Positions 9,398 to 20,719 of a stretch of DNA of 64,000 nt are shown piece by piece (the first letter of the stretch is position 1; every line of letters starts with the position of its first letter). The stretch comes from Ancistrus triradiatus (lineage: Eukaryota > Chordata > Actinopteri > Siluriformes > Loricariidae). The DNA is taken from assembly GCA_025084515.1 (NCBI GenBank), contig JAJAGP010000766.1:1-64000 (forward strand), read 5' to 3'. Under the pieces are notes generated by a model, which made no database searches, was not told the DNA's origin, and saw only the letters and a program-made list of their open reading frames with translations. The position numbers were made by a program, and so were the translations under genes.

Positions 9398-11060
9398 CTT
9401 TTTTTTTACTTTCAACTTGATTTTATTTTACAGTAATTTGAAAAACAAACGGGATTTCAAACCGTGAGTAGAAAAAGGAAAGAGCTTCTTTAGAAATCTA
9501 ATTTTAAAACATTACATCCAAGAAGACATTAAATTCATGAAACAAAAAACAAGCACTCTAAAATCATCTCATTCAATTAAAAAAGCACTCGTACAGACAT
9601 AGAACATCATATTTAAAAATGAAGCCATAAAACTTGATTATCTAATGAGCATAAAACCCCACTTTGTCCCCATACCTCACTGAACTCCTGCAACCTATGG
9701 GTCAGTTTAAAAAATGCTAACTCTATCTTGAGTCGGACTAGTCTTTAACTAGGGTCTTCAACATTATTTCTGCATCTAGGGTGCCACTCCCCTGTATTTT
9801 GTTTTTCCTAGTTAGCCAGATAGCAAGCTTGGCCTGACCGAAGAGGTAGTTAATTAAAACAACAGATTTCTTGTGTGAGACTGTGTACTTTTGGCTGAAC
9901 ACAAAGGTTTTCTGTCCAAATGACACCAAAGTCCCTGCACCAATCTCTAAGTAATAAAAGTAATCCTTGTAAAAACAAGTGATCTAGAGTTTCTTCACTA
10001 CTACAGAAGGGACATTCACTACTTCTAGAGGGGTCAATGTGTGTAAAGCTGTTGACCCTCTATTTGAGATGTGCTGATGTCCGAATAGTCTAACAAATTG
10101 TCATCCTGTATCTCATCATGTTGCATTTCCGCCGCCACCTGTTCTGCTCTGCCTACTGACCCCTCCGCACTATCCACCCCCCTACACTTGCAGACCCCCT
10201 TTCCTTATCCATCCCTCCCAAGCCCTCTGACCTTTGTACATTATCTGACTCCTCTAAGCCCTCTGGCCCTGCCATGCTGTCTGACCTCTCTGCAATGCTT
10301 GACTCTCCTACCCTGTCTGAGCCCCCCAATCCTTCTGACCCTACCTCACTATTTAGCATTACTGCATTTCCTGGCCCGACCACACTAGCTGAACCTCCTT
10401 CCTTCTCCGTTTGAGATCCTTCTGTATTCCCCATCATACTGTTCTCTGCTAAAGCTTGCCTCTTAGAGTCAGTTATCTGTTTATCATTTACTTTTCTTTT
10501 ATTTCCTTGTTCCTTTCCTCTGTGTTCTCCAGTTGTCTCTGTTTTCTCCTTTGCTGTGGGTGAACCAGTATCCTGCCCCTCGGCAGTGGCTAACTGCCCT
10601 ACACTACTGCTTCCCTCAGCTTGCTTCTCTGCCCTGACCCCACTAGGTCCTGCCTCCTCTTTGTCCTGCCCTTTATGAGGGCAGTTGAATTTTTTGTGTC
10701 CTATTTCCGTCCGTGACGCAGAGACAATATTCTCACACCCAACCTTCTCCCCCACCGCTAACAACACCTGCTCTACCACAACCTCGCGACTCACCTCACA
10801 CCTTATCCCGTGATGGAGTGAGAGAGGATGGGCTTCACCATTGAGGTGAACCGCCATCTCCGCGCTCCGTCACGGGAACAAACAGCTGTACACGCTGCTT
10901 TGTTTTACATGAAAAACGACTTGTACGCGATTATATAATTCAATATGGATTATCTCTACCGTTGTGTAGCAAAAAACAAACAACTAGTAAAGATAGAAAA
11001 GGTTTCAAAAGTTAGAAACCAGTCGCTCTCACACACACACATTCTCCACACACACCTCCC
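9398..11060 (-). mobile_element. Tx1-type LINE, internally deleted, replacing C-J of unit 2
   Basis: On the minus strand the element runs from about 11 kb to a poly(A) tail at 9408-9399 (T-run on plus). It keeps the ORF1 end (see next entry) and then jumps to the C-terminal part of ORF2 (about 9420-10060), with words such as FGQAKLAIWLTRKNKIQG. The endonuclease and reverse transcriptase core are absent. A GA-rich tract lies at both edges (about 9371-9396 and 11070-11128), which suggests insertion into a GA microsatellite. It occupies exactly the place where C and J should be. Confidence 0.7.
10153..10857 (-). pseudogene. Tx1-type LINE ORF1 protein fragment
   Basis: This is a 234-residue open frame. 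The N-terminal part has an ORF1-like EVSREVVVEQVLLAVGEKVG segment and a partial zinc knuckle, GHKKFNCPHKG, that lacks its first two cysteines. A long hydrophilic tail rich in G, S and E follows. The order of RNA-binding segment, knuckle and charged tail matches ORF1 of Tx1/L1-like fish LINEs, as in the better copy at 19.3-20.4 kb. The start used is an internal ATG, and the true N-terminus is lost. Confidence 0.6.
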
Positions 11061-11069
11061 AGCATGCAA

Positions 11070-11070
11070 C

Positions 11071-11128
<58 letters not shown>
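11070..11128. repeat. (GA)n microsatellite
   Basis: About 58 bases of nearly pure AG lie just before the V2 promoter region. Confidence 0.95.
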
Positions 11129-11130
<2 letters not shown>

Positions 11131-11194
11131 GAAAGTCAGATTTACATGAACAGAGGTGAATAGTTCAGTTTCTCCAGAATAGAGAGAGGGGACA

Positions 11195-11239
11195 CTTTGC
11201 ATGAACAGCCCATGCTTCAGTGCTCTGGGAGTGTTTATA
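11195..11239 (+). promoter_or_regulatory. V2 promoter: octamer and TATA-like box
   Basis: CTTTGCAT at 11195-11202 and TTTATA at 11234-11239, with the ATG 51 bases on. The spacing is as in V1. Homology to the other V promoters begins at about 11178, directly after LINE-associated sequence. Confidence 0.75.
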
Positions 11240-11289
11240 GCCCTTCATGACTGAGAGCTGCTGCTCCAGCATCTTCACCCACAGCAATC

Positions 11290-11760
11290 ATGACTTTGAT
11301 CAGCATCTTCATCTTCACACTGACCCTCTGGACTCAAGGTACGAGTTTAATCAGCACTCACAGGAGCAGAGAAGCAAACTGTATGATGAGATTCATGATG
11401 CAATAATTCAATTGTCTTTTTCTTCAGGATCCAGAGGTCAGGTGACTGTGACTCAGACTCCTCCAGTGGAAACTGTTTCTCCAGGAACCACAGTCACCAT
11501 CAACTGTAGAGTTAACACTGCTGTTTATCATAACTGTGGTCCATCTGGTGTCTCCTATGACTGTCTATACTGGTACCAGCAAAAACCTAGAGAAGCTCCT
11601 CAGCTCCTGATTAAATGGGTTAATCATTTGCACTCAGGAACTGCAGCTCGATTCAGTGGTAGTGGATCTGGATCTGACTTCACTCTGACCATCAGTGGAT
11701 TCCAGACTGAAGATGCAGGAGATTATTACTGTCAGAGTTACCATAGTGGTGATGTGTACA
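11290..11760 (+). CDS. IgL variable gene V2 (intact germline V)
   Basis: Exon 1 (11290-11338) encodes the leader MTLISIFIFTLTLWTQ and ends at a good GGTACGAG donor. Exon 2 (11428-11760) encodes a V-set domain starting GSRGQVTVTQTPPVETVSPG. The first disulfide cysteine is in TINCRV, the framework tryptophan is in LYWYQQKP, FR3 has FSGSGSGSDFTLTISGFQ, and the second cysteine is in DYYCQSYHSG. CDR1 is long and has two further cysteines eight residues apart (NCGPSGVSYDC), probably a loop disulfide. A 12-RSS follows. The gene has no C or J of its own, so its nearest intact partner is J1-C1, 7 kb to the left. Confidence 0.93.
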
Positions 11761-11788
11761 CACAGTGTTAGAGCGTCGTACAAAAACC
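11761..11788 (+). other. 12-bp-spacer RSS of V2
   Basis: CACAGTG (11761-11767), 12-base spacer, ACAAAAACC (11780-11788). Confidence 0.95.
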
Positions 11789-12606
11789 TCCCTCAGTGAG
11801 AGAGAACAGAGACCACACTGCTGCAGCTGGGAGCGACTGCAGGTGCTGAGGGGAGGAAGTGATACAGCACAATCATACACACTATGGAGCAGAACAAACA
11901 TACACTACAATAACACAACAATGACACAAGGTCAATTTTCTGTTTCAATCCGTATTACCTCAGTTTTATTCTCACTTCATTAAGTACCAGTTCAATTTCA
12001 CATGATTATCCAACACTGCTACTAACCTCTATAACCCTAAATGACCTCATCCTGCAGTATTTAAGAAAACTTTTAATCCATTATGATCCATCATATTGAC
12101 TTCAATTAAATGGTGCAGCTTTATTATCAGAACCTAGAGACCTGAACCTCAGACACTTCACCTTCAATCCACCAGAGGGACCCTTCCCTAAGTTCTATAG
12201 AAATTTCCTTCATGACTACATCTGTTTGGACCATGTGTAAGCACACAGTACCTTCAGTTATTATGAAACTTGATGAGCTCGCATCATCAAAACTTATAAC
12301 AAAATCAACACACAATTCAGCATAAAGCAGAACAGATCAGACTCCAGTCAGAAGTGCAGGAGAAATCAATTGGACTACAGGTGTGTTTATTGGATTTGGA
12401 CTAGATTTTCACACCTGTATGAACTGTTTGCTATTTTTATTGTTTATAACTCAGTATTGTAGTTCAGTTAATCAAATGCCCTTATGGGTTATTCTCTCAC
12501 TTTTCTTGGATTTGGATTGGAACGCAGGTACATTGGTAAAGCTTCTGTGTTTTAAATCACTGAGCGATACAGCCTCCTAGATCAGACACAGCTTTTATTA
12601 AATAAA
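11789..12606. repeat. IgL unit 2: V 3' flank
   Basis: Colinear with 5322-6137 behind V1, including the end GATCAGACACAG...TTATTAAATAA. It is non-coding. Confidence 0.75.
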
Positions 12607-13735
12607 CAAGAAGTGTGTCTGTACCTCTGCTTCTTACTTTCTATTAAAGTCTTTATTATACTAGCTCTCTGTGTTACACTCCCCGGGTGCAGGGTCAGTG
12701 TGTCGAGATTACATAACCTGTAAACAGGGTGAAGTAAAGGAGACACAAGGAGCCGTGGCTTCAGTTCACAAATGCTTCTCAAAGTTTTTTATTTTATTAT
12801 CACATTAAACAACCTGTAAACATGTCACCTGGTTCATTCTCCACTCTCTGAATGTCCATAGAGGTACAGTTTCATTTTACAGTCACAAGAAAACATGAGT
12901 TTGCCCTTACTCCCAACTCATGCTCAAGTATACATACTCTGTCGTGCTGTAGCTGCCCATAACAGCTCCATAAGGGCACGTGTAATGTCCTCAGTCAAGT
13001 AATGCCATACTAGTTTTCACACAGTTCAAAAGGAGATACATTCACTCCCAAGACCAAACTCAAGTTTGTAGGTATGAGATCAAGTTCACAGGGCTTGGTG
13101 TTAACCTGTGTCTGTGTGTGTGTGCGTGCGTGTGTTTTAATTAAGATGAAGTCGTCATGAAAATGGATGAAAGCTTGAATGAATGAGTGAAGGTGTGTAC
13201 AGTTCCAATGTAGGATATATTATATACTGTGTCAGAGGTGCAGAGAATGCATCAGGGACTAGCGGCTAACTTCTTTACCTACCCGGTAAAACGCAAATGG
13301 TTTAAACTAACAAACTAGCGAAGAAAGATGAAACTAGCGATTTCAACAGTAACTTACCACAACCCACCGTCTAATATAGACTGCGATTGAACTAATTTGC
13401 ATGTAGAAAATGTTAGAACGCTTATTTATCCATTCTAACTCTCCATTTAACCCACCATTTTGCGATTTGGTTCCCGCGCATTTCGCTAATAACCAAGTTT
13501 CAAACCGATCAACCCGGAGAAAACCACATTAACATGCATCGGTAAAGTCAACTGAGTTAATTAGTGTTTCACATAATTTTATTCATTACTCACCTGTAAA
13601 CAGGGTGAAGTAAAGGAGACACAAGGAGCCGTGGCTTCAGTTCACAAATGCCTCTCAAAGTTTGAGGGGCGGAGCCACCAACTCCCACGACATCGCTAAG
13701 CCTACCACAGCAATGCCTCCCCATTCCCAGCCAAA
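12607..13735 (-). repeat. Segment bounded by a 66-bp direct repeat, LTR-like features
   Basis: The block CTGTAAACAGGGTGAAGTAA onward occurs at about 12717-12782 and again at about 13596-13661, with one or two mismatches. On the minus strand the left copy begins directly after AATAAAATAAAAAA, as the R region of an LTR element would. Both copies end in TTTACAG followed by GT. A GC-box-like GGGGCGGAG lies beyond the right copy. No gag or pol frame lies between the copies. It may be a non-autonomous retroelement. Confidence 0.4.
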
Positions 13736-13779
13736 CTTATAGCATACATACATGAATATAATAACTGAACATATCACAA

Positions 13780-13990
13780 ATGTGACAACACTTTGTGGGT
13801 GTCACATCTGCACTCATCTCCCCTCACTCCCCAAATGTGACATTCTGGATCACAGTCCACCACCTTAACTGCTGCACCACCACACACACTTACTCTTTGG
13901 AATGTGGGAGGAATCGGAGTACCAGGAGCAAATCGATACAGACACGAAGAGAACATACAAATTCCTACAAAAGGTGAGACAGAACCAGGA
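13780..13990 (-). mobile_element. Decayed SINE-like fragment
   Basis: On the minus strand the GTGGGAGGAA, GGAGTACC and TGCTGCACCACC words resemble the antisense SINE copies at 24.1-24.4 kb. It is too diverged for a firm call. Confidence 0.35.
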
Positions 13991-15230
13991 ATCTAACTCT
14001 AATTTAGGCTAGTGTATAAAAAAAGTGGACATTGCTGCAGTTCACTGTTACACCTTTTGTAGAAGGGTAGCCCTAAAGCATTTTGTATCTATTGCATGTG
14101 AAAGAGATTAAGAAAGATAGAAAGCATTGAATGCAGCAGAGACTGAATCACTTAGGATAATTCTCCAAAATAGGAAGGCCACCCTACAGAGCCTGGAGAA
14201 GCCGATGTAACCACCCCCTCTAGACCATCTTCTGTGTCGGTCAGTCTCTTGCTTGGTAAGCAAGTTCTTGGTCTCTTGCAGTTCCCAGCCATTGTTCCTA
14301 GAAAAAAATATTCAAGTGATGTGTGTCTGGGTGTCTGGGGTTCCTGGAGCTAAACCGCTAAACGCCGTGGCCGGCCACCTATAAAATGAGCTTCCTAATG
14401 CCGGCCTTCGGCGCACTGTCTCGTATTCCACGCGACGTTTGGAGAGTTTTTTCTGGTGTTACCCTTTCACAGACTGCGTAAGGACAGTGGTAATCCCGTG
14501 TCGCCTAGGAGGCGGGATATGGTAAAGGCAAAAGCCTTGAGGTAATCGCTAGGGCCTTAGCCGGTTAGGTTAGGGAAAGTTGGGGGTAACGCCACTAACC
14601 TCCGTCTCTCTCTCCAGCCCGAGACGCCCGCGGCCATCTTCCGCTTCTCCCGGTTCCCCCCGGGACGTTGGTAAGCTCCTGTCGCGGGTCCTGTCGTCTC
14701 CGGCATTATCCGGTGCTTACTGCACCCCGGGGCAAGTATAGCCGTTCTTCCCTTGGGCTTTCGAACGCGTTCCTTGCGTCCTAGAGACGCGCCGATTGCG
14801 CCTGGCTCGCCGAAGTCCCGGGCACATGCGCAGTCGCTCGACACACACACACACACACTCGCAGCGCACGCACAGAGCGTAACAAGCACACACACACACG
14901 GCCGACTCTGTCACACTCAGCACGCAGCAGGCGTGTGCTCACCGTGCTTCCCTCCCCCATACAAACAGAGTCAGGTCTGCACAGAGAGTTTTCCCCATGC
15001 ACACACATAACGCCCGCTTGCGCTCTGAGTACTGTGTGTGCCTTTTTTCCCTGCAGTTCAGTGCAGAAGTGCTGACGGTATCATTCCCGCTTTTCTCCTT
15101 TGCCTTTCACTTTCATTTTGTTAAGAAAGGATTTGTCCTTATAATATATAATCCGTTTTTGTTTGAGATCGCCAGGAAGCGACTCCTTAGTTTGTCCGTA
15201 GGCTTATTGCCATCATTCTCTTTTGTCAGG
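13991..15230. other. CpG-rich non-coding stretch, no gene recognised
   Basis: The base composition rises sharply in GC and CpG from about 14340. A CTATAAAAT box lies at 14380. Short CA tracts cause the open frames seen on both strands. The composition suits a retroelement 5' region or promoter, but there is no conserved protein and no family was recognised. Confidence 0.4.
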
Positions 15231-15234
15231 TCAC

Positions 15235-15312
15235 AGAATCCGTGGTGCAGCGGTAGTTCTCCTCTCCCGCCCCCGGAGACTGTGACTCTGGTATCGAATC
15301 CCGTGACGGGCC
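15235..15312 (+). mobile_element. tRNA-like sequence, probable SINE head
   Basis: TGGTGCAGCGGTAG resembles a pol III A box and GGTATCGAATCC a B box about 45 bases later, followed by GTGACGGGCCACC. The acceptor stem does not pair well, so a working tRNA is unlikely. A 16-18-base C-run follows at about 15327. Confidence 0.35.
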
Positions 15313-15363
15313 ACCTTCAGTAGCCCCCCCCCCCCCCCCCCGCTCTGTGACGGGATTTCCTTT

Positions 15364-17168
15364 TTACGTCTTTATTTTCCTTTGGGTCGTTTGGTGTAGA
15401 CCCCCGCACTTGAGTCCGTTATTTCTCCTTTTTTGGTGCGCCTCCACAGGCCCCCCATAACAAAGCTGTTCCCCCTCTACTGAACATAAGGCTGTCTTGT
15501 AGCACCACACTGTTTTAAAACCATCTATATCACCCATGCTCTTATAAAAATTAAAATCAATCAGGATTCCTGCTTTCACTAGCCCTGTGAAAATATTCAC
15601 AGGGTCATGATCCAAGTTCTGTGCTATTTTGTTTTTTTCTGCTGAGATATATCGCCATTTTGGCCTGTCCAATTATAAAATTAACCAACTGACACTTGCA
15701 CCTTTCTCTCTTGACATATTTAAAGCCACATATAAAACTGTAAATTAAAACAGACCTGATACAGCCTCAAAATGTTCTGTAAAAGATTAAACAGCGGCTG
15801 TAGCTTAAAAGTATATAAAAGCATGAAAAACCGTTTCTCTCTGTGAGCAAAGGGACATTCATGTAAAATAGTAGGGTTTAAAATACAAATAAATGAATTC
15901 ACAGCAATAATCCCATGTAAAATCCTCCATTGTAAATCAGCAGTTTTTTTGGTTAAAGGTGGTCTGTACAGTGCCCTCCACTCTGGTTTAAAATCATCAG
16001 CAAGGCTCAACACTTTTCTCCATGGGGTGTCTGCCCTCTTGTTCAACTTATTTCTGTTTAACACCTTCACACAAGCTCTATAGAGAAGTTTACCTGACAC
16101 AGTCATGTTCATCTTTTTTTTCCGATCTACACTCCAGTAGAGGACCACCATAACCGTACAAATCCGGAATGATATGCAGTTTGGGGAATGGTCCCTCCTC
16201 TGCAGTGCCACTCCCACCTACTTTATAGTCCATCAGTCGGACACGCTCTTCAAATGTTAAGGTGGACCTCCAAAGCTGCAGTAATCCATTGGTGATGCGC
16301 AGGGACCAGATTCCTAGGCGCGCCGCCAGGTGTTCTGTCTGTGACAGGTCCGTTCCTGCAACATCTACTAGTTGTCGGAGCGTGATGACCTTTGACGCCA
16401 CCAGTACCCTGGACAATGTGGGTCCAGCTTTCCCAGAGATGTCTAGATGAGTGCCATAGACCAACGGTTCTTCTAACAGCCAGTGTAGAGTTTTGTCTCC
16501 TCTGCTGTCCTTCTTAAAAAAGTCCCAAACTTTAAAAAGTCCGCTGTAAAAAGAACGTAATCCACTTACGTTTACTTTTTTAGTGTCAATGAAGAATAAA
16601 GTCCTATCCAGCCCTAGTCCACCCACTGTGCGTAAGATTTCGCTTACTGCTGCCCTCCACACCAGTTTCGCGGGTCCAGTGAGGAGCCTCTGTATATGTT
16701 GAAGGCGAAAAGCAGCAGTTCGGCTGGCTAAGTGGACCAGGCCTTGTCCTCCTTCCTCCTTAGGCAAGTGGAGTATACTCTGTGGGATCCAATGGAGGCC
16801 ATCCCAGAAGAAGTCTACAAGTAGTGCTTGAATGTTAGTTAGCAGGTTTGGTGGGGGATCTACGCATGTCAACTTATGCCGCAGGGATGATGCAGCAAGG
16901 TTGTTAATGATTAGCGTCCTCCCTCTATTTTTGGAGCCAGCCGTTTCCACTTACTCAGTCTGCCCTTAATGTGTTCAATTGTGCCTTCCCAGTTCAGTCT
17001 TAAGCAATTAGGGTTTCCTAAATACACACATAGGTATTTAAACCCGCCTTTCTTCCATGCCAATCCTGTCAGTAGTGTTGTCTCACCGCCACCCCATTCC
17101 CCAACTAAAATGGCTTGACTTTTGACCGAGTTGACCTTTGCAGAAGATAAGGACTCAAAATCATTCAA
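15364..17168 (-). pseudogene. Tx1-type LINE ORF2, C-terminal region
   Basis: Open pieces at 16911-17168, 16090-16950, 15720-16217 and 15364-15672 follow the reverse transcriptase. They carry the thumb and connection region (AILVGEWGGGETTLLTGLAW, FLGN-like YLGNPN, LRLNWEG). A cysteine/histidine block near the end (HECPFAHREKRFFMLLYTFK) is seen in this LINE group. At least three frame breaks are needed to connect the pieces. Confidence 0.75.
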
Positions 17169-17184
17169 GATATCACTTAATACA

Positions 17185-18161
17185 TTAATATCTTTTTTGT
17201 GTAGCCACTACTACAACGAGATCGTCAGCATAGGCCGACAGGCAAGTAGAGTTACTAAAATGAGGCAGAGTAAAACCTGAGAGCTGGTCTCTTAGTTTAT
17301 TAAGTAGAGGTTTGATAGCTAAGCTGTACAGCATACCTGAAAGAGAGCAGCCTTGGCGGATGCCTTTGTACACTTTAAAAGGGGCACATAAACCACCATT
17401 AACCTTCAATACACTCTCAATGTCTTTGTATAGTAGTTTGATCATGGCTATAAAATCTGGCCTGAAACCAAAGGCGTCCATTACTTTCCACAAATAGTAG
17501 TGCTCAACCCTGTCAAACACTTTTTGCTGGTCTAAAAAAATGAGACCAGGCCTAGTATCTTCAAAACATATAAAATGTCTCGAATCAAGTGCACATTATC
17601 AGAGATAGACCTACCAGGCATGCAATACGACTGGTCATTGTGGATGACATGCTCCATTACCTTGGTTAGTCTTGAGGCTGATGCTTTTGAGAGTAAATTC
17701 AGGTGAGTCAGGTCTCCCTTTTTTGGCAGTAGGGTCAGGACGGCTCTTCTGCAGCTCAGGGGAAGCTTCCCTCCCATTATGCTTCTAGCATCTAGCATGT
17801 CCTGCCCTATTTCTGCCCAGAACACTTTATAAAACTCCACAGGTAGACCGTCAATACCTGGCGCCCACCCGGTCTCCATGCCTTGCAAAGCTTTATGGAG
17901 TTCTTCCAATGTTAACTCCTCAGTCATTTCCTCTGCTGCTTGCTCTGAGAGTTTTGGTAGCTTTTCCAGGAAGATCTCCTTGAGCATTGGTGCCACTGAC
18001 CTGTTACTGTAAAACAGCTTAGAGTAGAAGCTGACTGTCAGCTTTCGAACTTCAGAACGCTCTGTAATGAGTTCTCCTAATTCTGTTCGCAAAGCATGTA
18101 TAAACCTTTTCTGTCCATTTTTCTTCTCAAGACTAAAAAAGAACTTGGAAGGAGCGTCCAT
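17185..18161 (-). pseudogene. Tx1-type LINE ORF2, reverse transcriptase domain
   Basis: The first piece (18161-17532) has the fingers region, GLPVEFYKVFW and LTLLPKKGD. The second (17520-17185) has the QQKVFDRVEHYYLWKV-type palm motif, the KGIRQGCSLSGMLYSLAI block and the catalytic CLSAYADDLVVVV. The catalytic aspartates are visible, but a frame break at about 17525 separates the two pieces. Confidence 0.88.
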
Positions 18162-18599
18162 CTCTTTTGCATTTCTGAACCGTGAGCGAACCAGCGCCCC
18201 CTGTGCTGCAGTGCCTAGTAAATCATTCTTTATGTCCTTTTTCCTTCTAAGAGCTTCAGCACCCCCTTGGTTTCCTGTGACGCCAATATGCTGAAGTTCT
18301 GTTATTTCCGCTTCTAACCTTTTTAGAGATCTGATAATATCTGTGGAGACATTGAGAGTGTACTGTTGACAGAAATTTTTTATTTGTGATTTTACTATAT
18401 CCCACCATTGCTGTAATTAACTAAAATGTCCCTTTTCTGATCTAATATAACTCCAGAAATATTTAAAAGACTATTTAAATTTAATATCTTCTAAAAGGAC
18501 AGCGTTAAAATGCCAGTAAGCACTCTTGGGTTTGATGTTACTCCTTTTGACTAAAACCTGAACCATACTGTGGTCCGAGATGCTTACTGGGACAATAAA

Positions 18600-19357
18600 A
18601 GCCTTTATAAAAGATCACAATTTTTGTTTAAAAGTGTAAAACTGATCTAGTCTTGCCAGGGAGAGTGTATTGTCCACTGAATGGACCCACGTATATTGCC
18701 TCTGGCTTTTGTGCAATATTCTCCATACATCACTTAGTTCGTGGGCTTCAGTCATTTCCAACAGCCGCTTCCGTGAAGCCATATGGAGTTCTACGTGGTT
18801 TCTGTCTAATTTGTTCAATGTGCAGTTAAAATCGCCCCCCAGAATTAGAATTTCATTGGTATTGCAACTGGCAATAGCAGCATTCAATTTATCTAAGAAA
18901 CCAATTCTTGCTACTGCATTAGTGGGGGCAAATAAACAAATACTAAAACCTAATTTTCATAAAACGCTTTCACTTTTAAGAGTCTACCTTTTACAATTTC
19001 ATCAACTTTGTAAGAAACCGGTGTAAAATTATGGGCAAAGAGCAGGGCAACTCCAGCACTTAGTGATGTATTGTGGCTTAAAATAACTAATCCATTCCAC
19101 TCCTTCGCCCACTCCGCTTCATTATGAACATCGCAATGTGTTTCTTGTAGCATTACAACATCAATATGTTTCTGTCTTAAAAGCTCAAACAGTTTTCCTC
19201 TTTTTTCAAAGTCTCTAGCACCATTGATGTTTAGACTCGCAATATGATACCTGTTCATAAAACCAAAGTGTGAATAAAACAACCAAATCAGTAAAACAGG
19301 GAGATAAGCCATTCTGATAAAAGAAATAGATCCTGTACATTTACGACCCATCACCAA
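18600..19357 (-). pseudogene. Tx1-type LINE ORF2, AP-like endonuclease domain
   Basis: The frame 19357-18950 contains YHIASLNINGARD, the conserved asparagine motif, and VVMLQETHC with the catalytic glutamate. After a break, 18887-18615 contains LILGGDFNCTLN and the later ARLDQFY block. These are motifs of exonuclease-endonuclease-phosphatase enzymes that nick the LINE target site. The domain is frameshifted between the two halves. Confidence 0.87.
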
Positions 19358-20381
19358 TATTTTCGTTGTTAACTTTGGTAATTAGTTTCTTCAGCCGAAA
19401 TATTTCAGGGTCAGTAAACACTCCTTCCCTTCTGAAAAACTTCACATCATGAATAAACTGTTTAACATCTGGAAAATATTGGTCAATAACTACATTTTTA
19501 AGCCATTTGGTGTTTGTCAATAACTCTCTGATGTCTTCCGAAGTGTAAACAGTAAATAAACCCTCATCTTGGGAGTTAAAAACTAACGTGGAGTCAGACA
19601 TATACCCCTCGCTGTCTGACTCCTTTTCCTCACTTCTTGTGTCTTTTTTTGCTTGCTTACTCCCCTGACCTATTGCTCGCTTCTTTCTTTTGTTTGGTAC
19701 CTTAAAGTTTGGCCCATCATCCATCACTATGTCTCCTCCATCCCCTTGTTTTCTCCTGGTGACTACATTTTCTAGGCAGTCACTTTGAGCCTCTGCACCC
19801 ATCTCATCTGTCTCGGATGGTTCCGGTGTGAACCCAGGATCCACTATCGGGGTGGCTTCAGTGCACTCGTGGTCTACAATCTGGATATTAGGCTCATTTT
19901 TATCAGGATTTAGTATGGCAGCTGTTTCGGCCTTTTTCACAACAAGATGTGCCATGTCCACAGGGAGACAGCCTCAGCAGGTTCCATTGCTTCCTGCCTC
20001 GGATGCTCAGACACACCAGGATCATCTGGAGTGTTCTCCTGGCAGGCACGAGCAAGATGGCCCAATTTACCACATTTAAAACACTTGATATCAGTATCAG
20101 AGGACACAAAGATACTGTAATCAAAACCATTTACTTTAAATTTAAACACCAGGTTTTAGCTCTTCGACTTCTTCTCGCAGCACCATAAACACCACTCTTC
20201 TGAAAGAGACTAGATGCTTTAGCAGCAGAGATTTACAGCCTAGGGCAACTTTTTTAATAGGGGAGACCAAACGTCCATATCTACTGAGTTCCCGAGCAAT
20301 AACTTCGTCAGATATGAAGGGAGGGACATTGGCCAGCATGATCTTTTTAGCAGGGGAACTAAGGGGAGAAACCAGTTTCAA
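19341..20381 (-). pseudogene. Tx1-type LINE ORF1 (RNA-binding, CCHC knuckle)
   Basis: There are three pieces. The frame 20381-20142 (KIMLANVPPFISDEVIAREL) looks like an RNA-recognition fold. The frame 20149-19937 carries the knuckle CFKCGKLGHLARAC. The frame 19961-19341 is a 206-residue acidic tail with the basic stretch PNKRKKRAIGQGSKQAKK. Frame changes occur at about 20145 and 19950. The product would package the LINE RNA. Confidence 0.75.
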
Positions 20382-20719
20382 GTCGTTGTTAATAACTATG
20401 CCATTTTATGTTAGTACGTCCGCTTTTTAACATCATTAAGAAAGATAACAATAGCACTATTCATCCTGGAGGCAGAGACAATGCTGCAATGACCGCCAAG
20501 CAGCATTCCTCTACGCTCGCCGAACACACCATGTGCATGCCGTGTCGGCGAGTCAAATGATCAAACACTGGCGTGTTCCGAGCCGCCATGAACACGCTTT
20601 ACACCCACACACACACGCACACGCTCACAATATCTTTCGCACTCATTCGCTTACGCCACAAAACAAACCTAAACTAAGAAAAAGTTTAGAAAAACTACAA
20701 AAAACACAAAGTTTCCAGT

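Larger units (their letters stand above)
15344..20600 (-). mobile_element. Tx1-type non-LTR retrotransposon, near full length but decayed
   Basis: Reading right to left, it has ORF1 with a CCHC knuckle (about 20381-19341), the ORF2 apurinic endonuclease (about 19300-18600), the reverse transcriptase (18161-17185) and the C-terminal region (to about 15364). Several frameshifts and stops split ORF2. Domain order and the ORF1 type place it with the Tx1/L1-like LINEs of fish and frogs. It lies immediately left of unit 3 of the IgL locus. Confidence 0.85.

Noticed and set aside
11070..11128. Simple repeat as a CRISPR-like array
   Set aside because: GA, CA, TA and GGAT tracts here have no spacers and are ordinary microsatellites. 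No array of repeats and unique spacers exists in the window.
15235..15312. A functional tRNA gene
   Set aside because: The A and B boxes are only approximate and the acceptor stem does not pair, so it is listed as a SINE-like head.
14557..15323. Several overlapping open frames on both strands in the CpG-rich region
   Set aside because: They depend on CA runs and high GC content. No domain or conserved motif was seen, and they overlap on opposite strands.
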